Source: JBFISM01 sp041608535
GTDB taxonomy: Bacteria > Actinomycetota > Acidimicrobiia > Spongiisociales > UBA5794
Direction: 5' to 3'
Length of the DNA stretch: 19,592 bases
Assembly: GCA_041608535.1 (NCBI GenBank)
Contig: JBFISM010000063.1
Coordinates: 1 to 19,592, forward strand
Shown: positions 8,296 to 14,322 of the stretch, piece by piece
Numbering within the stretch: the first letter of the stretch is position 1
How the letters are laid out: each line of letters opens with the position of its first letter
Made by a program: the position numbers and the translations under genes
Notes under the pieces: generated by a model
Database searches by the model: none
What the model was told of the DNA's origin: nothing
The model's input: only the letters and a program-made list of their open reading frames with translations

Positions 8296-8678
8296 TCGGT
8301 CTGTGGATTCAGAGCGATCATCGGTGCATGGTCGACGAGACGGTCGAGCTCCACCTGCGTCCGGTACCACGCGGGTCGCCGGGCCGAGAAGAACCTGCGC
8401 CGAAACCCGTCATCCTCGATCAGGGTGGCGGTGGCGACGACGTCGAACCGTTCCGGATGGTGAACGTGCACAGTCACGCGCGGGTGCGCGAGCACGTTCG
8501 CCATCCAATCCCGCCTGCCTGGAGTCCCGGTCACGACGAACAGGTCTTCGAAATGGAACATCCAGATCTCGATGCGGCGCGGCCGGCCGGAGCGTCTTCC
8601 GATGGTCGTGATGTCGACCGTCTCCGAACGCGCCAGAGCCGTGGCGAGGCGGCGTCGCATGTGGTGGTTGTCTGTCAT
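8292..8678 (-). CDS. Deazaflavin (F420)-dependent nitroreductase-family protein
   Basis: A 128-residue split-beta-barrel protein of the Ddn/DUF385 (deazaflavin-dependent nitroreductase) family found in F420-making actinobacteria. Diagnostic sequence: ITTIGRRSGRPRRIEIWMF then FVVTGTPGRRDWMANVLAHP and VTVHVHHPERFDV, the usual order of cofactor- and substrate-facing strands. Family members use reduced F420 or sometimes flavin or heme; the exact reaction is not predictable. The start at ATG 8678 (MTDNHHMRRR) is a guess, with 8660 (MRRR) and GTG 8705 as alternatives, since no strong ribosome site is seen. Its stop overlaps the lhgO start (ATGA), so the two proteins are probably made together. A 6-bp inverted repeat (CACGGC/GCCGTG) lies in the gap to the upstream GYD gene. 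Confidence 0.85.
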   Translation of the reverse strand: MTDNHHMRRRLATALARSETVDITTIGRRSGRPRRIEIWMFHFEDLFVVTGTPGRRDWMANVLAHPRVTVHVHHPERFDVVATATLIEDDGFRRRFFSARRPAWYRTQVELDRLVDHAPMIALNPQTE

Positions 8679-8744
8679 CGGCTGCCAGAGCGTACCCCGG
8701 AGCACGGCCGACGCCGTAGCGCCGTGTGGCAGACCCAGCCCGTA

Positions 8745-9038
8745 TTACGGCAGCGAACCGATGATCTCGCGATACTCGTTCTCCGAGAACGCCCGTAGCG
8801 TCTCGCTCGTGACGTTGCCTGCCATGCCATTGAGCAGGGCAGCCTTCGCCATCGTCGCGTCGTCCGGGGCTTCCACCATGGCCACCAGGTCGTACTGACC
8901 CATGGTGAGATAGAAGTCCTTGATCGTGACCCCCATGCCCCCGAGCATGTCTCGAGCGGCATCCAGCCTGGTGGGGCTGTCCTTCACGTTTCTGATTCCC
9001 TGATCAGTGAAGTTGAACAGACCGATGTACGTTGGCAC
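8745..9038 (-). CDS. GYD domain-containing protein
   Basis: A 97-residue cytoplasmic protein of the GYD family, named for a conserved G-Y/Q-Y-D motif, here TMGQYDLVAMVEAPDD. The N-terminus (PTYIGLFNFTDQGIRNVKDS) and the segment DAARDMLGGMGVTIKDFYLT fit the ferredoxin-like alpha/beta fold of the family, whose biochemical role is unknown. I chose the GTG at 9038, not the open frame beginning at 9068, because AGGAAGG lies about 6 nt upstream and family members begin close to PTYI. It lies 54 bp after the PLP decarboxylase and 66 bp before the deazaflavin-type gene on the same strand. Confidence 0.88.
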   Translation of the reverse strand: MPTYIGLFNFTDQGIRNVKDSPTRLDAARDMLGGMGVTIKDFYLTMGQYDLVAMVEAPDDATMAKAALLNGMAGNVTSETLRAFSENEYREIIGSLP

Positions 9039-9092
9039 GGGAACCTTCCTCTCCCTAGACCAATCCACTGCCTCGAAAACTATCTCCTTCTC

Positions 9093-10484
9093 TCAGGTGG
9101 TGACGGCCGCGGCGACCAGCTCGGTAGCCCGCAGGGCGTGGCGCTCCGTGGTGCGGTGGTTGAGGAAGGCGAGCCGAATCGTGAAACGGTCGGCGACGGT
9201 CGTACTGGAGACGTGCACCTCGCCCGATTCGTTGAGATGCCGTATGATCGCCCGGGTAGCGTCATCGCCGGCCGTCGCACGAAATGCAACGATCGACAGC
9301 TCGGGTTCGACGGCCAACTCGATCCCGGGCATCGTCCTGAGTCGTTCGGCGGCGCCGGCGGCGAGGTCGAGCATACGATCGAGCTCGCTGCGGAAGGCTG
9401 CGAGGCCGTGGTAGTGGAGGGCAAGCCAAACGTCGAGCCCCCGGTAGGGGCGGGACAGCTCGGGACCGAACTCGAAGAAGTGGGGCAGCGCCGGCCGATC
9501 ACGCACGTCCTGCATGTAGGCGCCTCGGCCCTCGTTTGCCTCGAGGAGCGCCTTGGCGTCCTGCACGATCAGCCCACCGAGACCGTATGGCAGCAACAAG
9601 CTCTTGTGGGCATCGACCGTGATGCTGTCGGCGCGGTCGATCCCGCCGAGCCGTCGCCGGCCCCGTTCGGTGAGTACGAAGAAGCCGCCATAGGCGGCGT
9701 CGACATGGAGCCATGCCCCGGTCCCGGCGGCGATGTCGGCGCAATCGTCGAGGGGGTCGATGGCGCCGGTGTCGGTGGTGCCCGCGGTGGCGACGATGAG
9801 CATCGGTCGCAGCCCGGCGTCCTGGTCCCGAGCGATACCGGCGCCCAATGCCGTGGGGTCCATCCGCAACGATGGATCAGCCCGCACCAGCCGGACGTTC
9901 GCCCGCGGCACCCCGGCCAGCGCTGCGGCCTTCTCCACCGAATGGTGTGCCCGCTCGGAGGTGTAGACGACAGCGTCCTCGAACCTCTCGCCGAAACGGG
10001 TACGGGCCGCGATGGTCGCCATGAGGTTTGCCAGCGAACCCCCGGACAGCAATACGCCGGCAGAGTCGTCGCCGTAACCAAACAGCCGGCGGAGCCAGTT
10101 GACAATGCTCTGCTCCAAGGCAACGGCACCGGGCTGAGCCTGGCTACCCCCGGTCCAGCGATTGGTCGCTGCCCCGATGAACCTCCCCAGCGCCGCCAGG
10201 TACACGCCCCCGCTGGGGATGTACGAGAGGTGGCTGCCCGCAGCCGTGTCGAAACCACTACGTAGCGCCACCTCGACCGTGTGCAGGAGTACGTCGATCT
10301 GCCCTGGGGCCTCGCCGGGGAGTGCGAGGAGGAGGTCCGTCACCTCTTCGGGCAGCGGCGGATAGCTCGCCGGTCCTTCGTCGAGACTTGCGATGAACGC
10401 ATCGACGAAGGTCGTCACCGCTTTGGTAGCTTGTTGCCGCTCCTCGGCGCTCAAGAGGAGCCGCTGGCGACGGTCAGATCCCAT
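9093..10484 (-). CDS. Pyridoxal-phosphate-dependent decarboxylase (group II, aromatic amino acid type)
   Basis: A 463-residue fold-type I PLP enzyme of the group II decarboxylase family (aromatic amino acid, glutamate or related substrates). Motifs: SYIPSGGVYLAALGRFIGAA near the substrate entrance, LLSGGSLANLMA (about 145-156), the PLP-stacking histidine in SERAHHSVEKAA (H180-H181), ATAGTTDTGAIDPL, the aspartate in WLHVDAAYGGFF (D262) that contacts the pyridine nitrogen, and the Schiff-base lysine in TVDAHKSLLLPYG (K294). Substrate is not clear; similar genes include tyrosine/tryptophan decarboxylases and aldehyde-forming synthases. The ATG at 10484 overlaps the Nudix gene stop by 11 bp; TTG 10511 or GTG 10493 are alternatives. 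It is the second gene of the leftward cluster. Confidence 0.92.
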   Translation of the reverse strand: MGSDRRQRLLLSAEERQQATKAVTTFVDAFIASLDEGPASYPPLPEEVTDLLLALPGEAPGQIDVLLHTVEVALRSGFDTAAGSHLSYIPSGGVYLAALGRFIGAATNRWTGGSQAQPGAVALEQSIVNWLRRLFGYGDDSAGVLLSGGSLANLMATIAARTRFGERFEDAVVYTSERAHHSVEKAAALAGVPRANVRLVRADPSLRMDPTALGAGIARDQDAGLRPMLIVATAGTTDTGAIDPLDDCADIAAGTGAWLHVDAAYGGFFVLTERGRRRLGGIDRADSITVDAHKSLLLPYGLGGLIVQDAKALLEANEGRGAYMQDVRDRPALPHFFEFGPELSRPYRGLDVWLALHYHGLAAFRSELDRMLDLAAGAAERLRTMPGIELAVEPELSIVAFRATAGDDATRAIIRHLNESGEVHVSSTTVADRFTIRLAFLNHRTTERHALRATELVAAAVTT

Positions 10485-11046
10485 CCAGCTCACCGTCGAG
10501 AAGACGGGCAAACAGACCGCGGTCGGTGTCGAACGCCAAGGGAGGCAGATCGTCGAGGGAGAAGAACCGGGCGTCTACGGCATCGTCTCCGGCGCGGAGT
10601 GTGCCTCCAGTCACCGTGCCGGCGAACCACACGCCCACGGTGAGCTTCTCAGGATCGTGGAAATTGGAGGCAACGTGAACGACGTCGCCGATCTCGGCGT
10701 GTAGTCCGGTCTCCTCGAACAGCTCTCTGGCGGCGGCCTTCCGAATCTCCTCGCCGTAGCCGACAAAACCGGCGGGTACGGCCCACAACCCCGGCCGACT
10801 GGCTTGAGGCCCCCGTTTGATCAAAAGGATCCGGCCGGCCTCATCTCGGATGAGCACGGCCGCCCCGACACCCGGGTTGCGCCAGTGCACGAAGCGACAT
10901 TCCGGGCAGCGCATTCGCTTGGCGCCGCCGATCTGCACCAGTTCGAGCTCGGTGCGGCAATGTGGGCAATAGGTGTACTCCCCGGGCCAGCTGTGTTGAT
11001 GCTCGTGGTCGTGGTAGTGCTCAGGGCCCTCGGGGAGTGTCGCCAT
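10474..11046 (-). CDS. Nudix hydrolase with zinc ribbon and His-rich N-terminus
   Basis: A 190-residue Nudix protein hydrolysing a nucleoside diphosphate linked to another group; the zinc-ribbon arrangement recalls NudC-type NADH pyrophosphatases. A His-rich stretch (HYHDHEHQHSW, 10-20) precedes a four-cysteine zinc ribbon (YCPHC, C27/C30, and RCPEC, C47/C50). The complete Nudix box lies at 93-115: G93, E99, R107-E108-L109, E111-E112, G114, matching Gx5Ex7REUxEExGU. The start ATG at 11046 (MATLPEGPEHYH) is chosen as the last plausible start before the conserved part; no strong ribosome site is visible. It is the first gene of the leftward cluster, cut off from the upstream glsB-like gene by a hairpin at 11085-11116. 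Substrate unknown. Confidence 0.93.
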   Translation of the reverse strand: MATLPEGPEHYHDHEHQHSWPGEYTYCPHCRTELELVQIGGAKRMRCPECRFVHWRNPGVGAAVLIRDEAGRILLIKRGPQASRPGLWAVPAGFVGYGEEIRKAAARELFEETGLHAEIGDVVHVASNFHDPEKLTVGVWFAGTVTGGTLRAGDDAVDARFFSLDDLPPLAFDTDRGLFARLLDGELDGI

Positions 11047-11084
11047 GGGCCGGAGTCTGCCACGGTCGGACCACCCCGAACACA

Positions 11085-11116
11085 ACGAACGGGTCGACTG
11101 GAGTCGACCCGTTCGT
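11085..11116 (-). terminator. Strong hairpin, probable terminator after the GlsB-like gene
   Basis: A perfect 14-bp inverted repeat (ACGAACGGGTCGAC, 11085-11098; its complement, 11103-11116) closes on a 4-nt loop (TGGA). Read leftward it follows the stop at 11178 by about 60 nt and is succeeded by TGTGTTCG, a poor but partly U-rich tail. It separates the stress gene from the Nudix-led cluster. It could instead lie in the leader of the Nudix gene, 39 nt from its start. Confidence 0.6.
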
Positions 11117-11177
11117 CACAGACCCGCAGGAGCGGGCTCGTTCTTGGTTGTGATCTCTTCGTTGGTGCAGCCTCTGT

Positions 11178-11438
11178 TCAGGCGAGCACGCCACGATTGT
11201 TGGCGGCCCGGTAGGCGAGCAGGGCGACGACGGCGCCGATCACGGAGCCGATCAAACCCGAAGCTGCGATCTCGAAGTCACCCTCGAAGATCAATGCCGC
11301 CAGCATTCCGCCGACGAAGGAGCCGACGATTCCCAGCAGCATCGTGCCGAGAAAGCCCATCGGATCCTTACCCGGCACCAGGAAGCGGGCCAGGAATCCG
11401 GCAATGATGCCGATGATGAGAAAGGCAATGATGCCCAT
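11178..11438 (-). CDS. GlsB/YeaQ/YmgE-family stress-response membrane protein
   Basis: An 86-residue protein of the transglycosylase-associated/GlsB family. It shows three hydrophobic helices with glycine-packed faces: IIAFLIIGIIAGFLARFL, FLGTMLLGIVGSFVGGMLAA and ASGLIGSVIGAVVALLAYRA. The conserved PGKDPMGFLGTMLLG loop lies between helix 1 and helix 2. It sits in the cytoplasmic membrane; family members are induced by envelope or general stress, but the mechanism is unknown. The ATG at 11438 is preceded by GGAGGT at 9 nt. Upstream lies a GTTT-N15-GGGTAC element typical of SigF/SigB-type promoters, and the gene is followed by a strong hairpin, so it is likely a single-gene stress transcript. 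Confidence 0.94.
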   Translation of the reverse strand: MGIIAFLIIGIIAGFLARFLVPGKDPMGFLGTMLLGIVGSFVGGMLAALIFEGDFEIAASGLIGSVIGAVVALLAYRAANNRGVLA

Positions 11439-11476
11439 GGTGGTTGTACCTCCGGTCTCTTCTGTTGCCGGTACAT

Positions 11477-11501
11477 GTACCCACCCCGGGACCGGTCAAA
11501 C
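11477..11501 (-). promoter_or_regulatory. Predicted SigF/SigB-type promoter of the GlsB-like gene
   Basis: On the minus strand GTTT (11501-11498) and GGGTAC (11482-11477) are separated by 15 nt, matching the GTTT-N15-17-GGGTAT/C consensus of actinobacterial general-stress sigma factors (known for SigF of mycobacteria and SigB of Streptomyces). The -10 element ends 39 nt before the ATG, leaving room for a leader of about 30 nt with GGAGGT. The -10 box overlaps a perfect 12-bp palindrome, GGTACATGTACC (11470-11481), which could be an operator. Confidence 0.55.
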
Positions 11502-11557
11502 ACAGATCGGAGTCGCCTGCCCGGCAGATCGAGGTCACGCCCCGTAGCAGGGCTCCG

Positions 11558-11582
11558 GTTTCCCGGACTGGGTTGTGGGTAG
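11558..11582 (+). promoter_or_regulatory. Predicted SigF/SigB-type promoter of the four-helix membrane protein
   Basis: GTTT (11558-11561) and GGGTAG (11577-11582) are separated by 15 nt, the same spacing as the divergent element upstream of the GlsB-like gene. The -10 element ends 41 nt before the ATG at 11624, again leaving a leader of about 35 nt with GGAGGT. The last base of the -10 differs from the commonest T/C. The prediction rests mainly on the mirror-image pair. Confidence 0.5.
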
Positions 11583-11623
11583 AGCAGGGGCAGCATTTCT
11601 GCAGACCCCACCGGAGGTTGGTG

Positions 11624-12253
11624 ATGGGCAATACCGGCACCGACAAGACCGAGGGCGGCGAGCGCCAAGACGGGAGCAATCGCGAATCGAACAGCCGCAT
11701 CGCCGAGTTGCGCTGGGCCATCGTCGGCGGAATCCTCACCGCCATCGCCTTGTTCGTCGGGATCGCCGTCGTCGGCAAGATCGGTTCCTTCGAGGCGCTC
11801 CGGTTGCTCGAGTCGGTACTGCCGACAATCAGGTTCCTCTCTTCGTCGGTGATGACCGCCGCGGTGACTGTGCTGGCCCTCATGCTCACGCTCCTGGGGC
11901 TCACCTACTCGACGAGATGGGAGTTCCGCGAGACCCACTACCAGCGCATCGCTCAGATATCGTGGCTCGCCACCATCACCATGGTCTTGTCGGTGGGAAT
12001 ACTGCTTTTCCTGGGCATCCCATTGGAGGCCGCGGATCGCCTCCGCACCTACTACAACGTGATCTACTACGTACTTTCGGCTTCCGGGGCCATCATCGGC
12101 GGGCTCCTCGTCTCGACGGTGTTGCTCTTGATGCAGACCATCCGTGGACTCGTCGCCATCGGCCACCCCGACGGAAAGAGTGACCTCATCGAAGACACGC
12201 CCGAGCCCGAGCACGATGACGCCGGCTCTGTTGCGGTGGGCGCCCCTTCGTAG
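11624..12253 (+). CDS. Four-helix membrane protein of unknown function
   Basis: A 209-residue inner-membrane protein that I do not recognise. A charged, low-complexity N-terminus (1-30, rich in Gly, Glu, Asp, Asn) is followed by TM1 (about 32-51), TM2 (72-94), TM3 (111-132) and TM4 (145-173), then an acidic tail (EDTPEPEHDDAG). A conserved-looking basic/aromatic loop, YSTRWEFRETHYQR (95-108), joins TM2 and TM3 on the presumed cytoplasmic side. The ATG at 11624 is chosen because GGAGGT lies 5 nt upstream; upstream in-frame starts add only unlikely sequence. It diverges from a GlsB-type stress gene and shares with it a GTTT-N15-GGGTA promoter type, suggesting a general-stress role. No catalytic motif is seen. 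Confidence 0.8.
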   Translation: MGNTGTDKTEGGERQDGSNRESNSRIAELRWAIVGGILTAIALFVGIAVVGKIGSFEALRLLESVLPTIRFLSSSVMTAAVTVLALMLTLLGLTYSTRWEFRETHYQRIAQISWLATITMVLSVGILLFLGIPLEAADRLRTYYNVIYYVLSASGAIIGGLLVSTVLLLMQTIRGLVAIGHPDGKSDLIEDTPEPEHDDAGSVAVGAPS

Positions 12254-12349
12254 CATCGCCGTCGTTCGCCCAAACGTCGCCTGTCTCGGGGGAGCCGCAC
12301 CCGTCGTGCTCGTAAGCTTGGCGCACGGATGTGTTGGGGAGGTGCGGAC

Positions 12350-13288
12350 GTGAGACCGAGCGGCAAGGTGATCGTGACGTGCGCCGTCACCGGAAGCGCA
12401 CACACACCGACGATGAACACCGACATCCCGGTGACGGTCGACGAGATGGTCGACGATTCGGTGCGAGCCGCCGAAGCCGGAGCCGCCGTGATCCACCTCC
12501 ATGCGCGGGATCCGCACGACGGGCGCCCCTCTGCCGATCCCGGGCTGTTTCGCGAGTACTGCGCCGGGATCAAGGAACGCTGCGATGCGGTGATCTCGAT
12601 CACCACCGGAGGTGCGTCCGACCAGACGGTGGAGCAGCGGTTGCGAGTGGTGAAAGAGCTCCGTCCCGAGCTGGCGACACTCAACCTCGGCAGCATGAAC
12701 TACGGGCTGTTCCAGATGATCCCCAAGTACGAAGGTCGGTGGAAATACGACTGGGAGGAGCCGTATCTCGAATCGACCAGAACCGAGCCGTTCATCAGCC
12801 GGTTCTCCGACATCGAGTACATGCTCACCGAGTTGCAAGAGGAGACGGGATGCCGCTTCGAGTACGAGGCGTACGACATCGGGCACCTCTACACCCTGGC
12901 CTTCTACGCCGATCAGGGCATGGTGAAGACGCCGATCTTCATGCAGTTCGTCGTCGGGACGCTGGGTGGGATCGGCCCCGATGTGGAGAACGTTTTCCAC
13001 ATGAAAGAGGCGGCGATCCGGCTGTTCGGCGATGACATCGAGTGGGGTGTGCTCGGTGGAGGCCGGGCCCAGTTCGATCTCATCACGGCAGGCGCCACGC
13101 TGGGTGGCAACGTCCGCGTCGGTCTCGAAGACTCGATCTACCTGCGGAAAGGCAAGCTCGCCGAGTCGAACGCCGACCAGGTGGAGAAGATCGTGCGCAT
13201 TCTCGAGGAGCTGTCCCGAGAACCGCTGGCGGCGGCCGAGACCCGGGATGTACTCGGGCTCAAGGGACTCGATCAGGTCGGCTTCTGA
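12350..13288 (+). CDS. Beta-keto acid cleavage enzyme (BKACE, DUF849 family), likely 3-dehydrocarnitine cleavage
   Basis: A 312-residue zinc-dependent TIM-barrel enzyme that condenses a beta-keto acid with acetyl-CoA to give acetoacetate and a new acyl-CoA. The metal-binding HLHARDPHDGRPS (H49, H51) is present, followed by ISITTGGA, LNLGSMNYG, FVVGTLGGIGP and NVRVGLEDSIYLRKGK. R256, E260 and D261 match the R, E, D catalytic set of characterised Kce. Its partner two bases downstream is a carnitine-dehydrogenase-like gene, so the likely substrate is 3-dehydrocarnitine, giving betainyl-CoA plus acetoacetate; this is inference from context. Other BKACEs act on keto-adipate or aminohexanoate derivatives. 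The GTG at 12350 is chosen for GGGGAGG 7 nt upstream; no better start exists. Confidence 0.9.
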   Translation: MRPSGKVIVTCAVTGSAHTPTMNTDIPVTVDEMVDDSVRAAEAGAAVIHLHARDPHDGRPSADPGLFREYCAGIKERCDAVISITTGGASDQTVEQRLRVVKELRPELATLNLGSMNYGLFQMIPKYEGRWKYDWEEPYLESTRTEPFISRFSDIEYMLTELQEETGCRFEYEAYDIGHLYTLAFYADQGMVKTPIFMQFVVGTLGGIGPDVENVFHMKEAAIRLFGDDIEWGVLGGGRAQFDLITAGATLGGNVRVGLEDSIYLRKGKLAESNADQVEKIVRILEELSREPLAAAETRDVLGLKGLDQVGF

Positions 13289-13290
13289 AC

Positions 13291-14277
13291 GTGGAGCGGG
13301 TCTTCGAGGGGGCTATTGGGGTCGTCGGCTGCGGGGTGATCGGCGCCGGCTGGGCGACCCGAGCGCTGGCGCGGGGCTACGAGGTCGTCGCTCACGATCC
13401 GGCGCCGGATGCGGAGAAGCGGCTGCGTTCCACCGTCGAGCGGGCGTGGCCGGCGATGGAGCGCCTCGGGCTGTATCCCGGCGCCGATCCGGACCGGATC
13501 ACCTTCGTCTCCGATGTTGGTTCCGTGGCGGAGCGGGCGGAGTTCGTCCAGGAATCCGTACCGGAGGCGCTGGCGCTGAAGCGGGCTGTGCACGAGGCGA
13601 TCGACGAGGTGGCGCCGGCCGACGTGGTCATCGCTTCATCGACGTCGGGTCTGCTCCCCACCGAGATGCAGTCGTCGCTGCGCCATCCGGAACGCCTTGT
13701 CGTCGGCCATCCCTTCAACCCGGTCTATCTCCTGCCGCTGGTCGAGGTGGTGGGTGGCGAGGAGACCGGGCGGATCGCTCTCCAGATCGCGGAGGAGTTC
13801 TATCGGGATCTCGACATGTACCCACTGCGGGTACGCCACGAGATCGACGGCTTCCTCTCCGACCGGCTCCAAGAGGCGTTGTGGCGGGAGAACCTGCACC
13901 TCATCGCTGATGGTGTGGCGACCACGGCCGAGCTGGATGCAGCGATCACCTATGGCCCAGGGCTGCGCTGGGCGCTGATGGGAACCAACCTCACCTTCCA
14001 TCTCGCCGGCGGTGAGGAAGGGATGCGCCACATGCTGGAGCAGTTCGGTCCCGCCCTCGACTGGCCGTGGACCAAGCTGGTCGCCCCCCCGCTCACCGGA
14101 CAGCTCATCGACCGTCTGGTGCGCGGTACGGAGGAACAGGCGGATGACCGCACCATCGCCGAGCTCGAAGACCTCCGCGACAACACCCTCATCGCCATCA
14201 TGGAAGCCCTCGAGCAGTGGCGCATCGGCGCCGGCGAGATCCTGGCGAAACGCCGGCAGCGCATCGACGGTGCGTGA
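13291..14277 (+). CDS. 3-hydroxyacyl-CoA dehydrogenase-family enzyme, probable L-carnitine dehydrogenase
   Basis: A 328-residue NAD-dependent dehydrogenase with an N-terminal Rossmann fold (GVVGCGVIGAGWATR, GxGxxG at 13-18) and acidic D36 (VVAHDPAPD), which selects NAD. The catalytic histidine lies in VVGHPFNPVYLLPLVEVVGG (H140), preceded by QESVPE and ASSTSGL. The EIDGFLSDRLQEALWREN helix begins the dimerising C-terminal domain. The set and length fit L-carnitine 3-dehydrogenase, and the BKACE partner supports this; lambda-crystallin-like or 3-hydroxybutyryl-CoA dehydrogenase activity is the alternative. It begins at GTG 13291, only 2 nt after the BKACE stop, so the two are co-translated. 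No fused or adjacent betainyl-CoA thioesterase is present in the window. It converges on the BTAD regulator with a 45-bp gap that shows no clear terminator. Confidence 0.85.
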   Translation: MERVFEGAIGVVGCGVIGAGWATRALARGYEVVAHDPAPDAEKRLRSTVERAWPAMERLGLYPGADPDRITFVSDVGSVAERAEFVQESVPEALALKRAVHEAIDEVAPADVVIASSTSGLLPTEMQSSLRHPERLVVGHPFNPVYLLPLVEVVGGEETGRIALQIAEEFYRDLDMYPLRVRHEIDGFLSDRLQEALWRENLHLIADGVATTAELDAAITYGPGLRWALMGTNLTFHLAGGEEGMRHMLEQFGPALDWPWTKLVAPPLTGQLIDRLVRGTEEQADDRTIAELEDLRDNTLIAIMEALEQWRIGAGEILAKRRQRIDGA

Positions 14278-14322
14278 GCGCCTCGGGATCCACGGCCGCC
14301 CGACTCGATGACACACCCGCCG

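Noticed and set aside
9138..10265. A 375-codon plus-strand open frame inside the PLP decarboxylase gene
   Set aside because: It is fully antisense to a decarboxylase with complete catalytic motifs; it has no ribosome site and no recognisable protein features.
11291..13000. A 569-codon open frame on the minus strand spanning the four-helix protein and BKACE genes
   Set aside because: It lies antisense to two genes with clear motifs and ribosome sites, its product has low-complexity His/Arg/Asp-rich composition, and it overlaps the glsB-like gene in another frame. It is a shadow of high-GC coding sequence.
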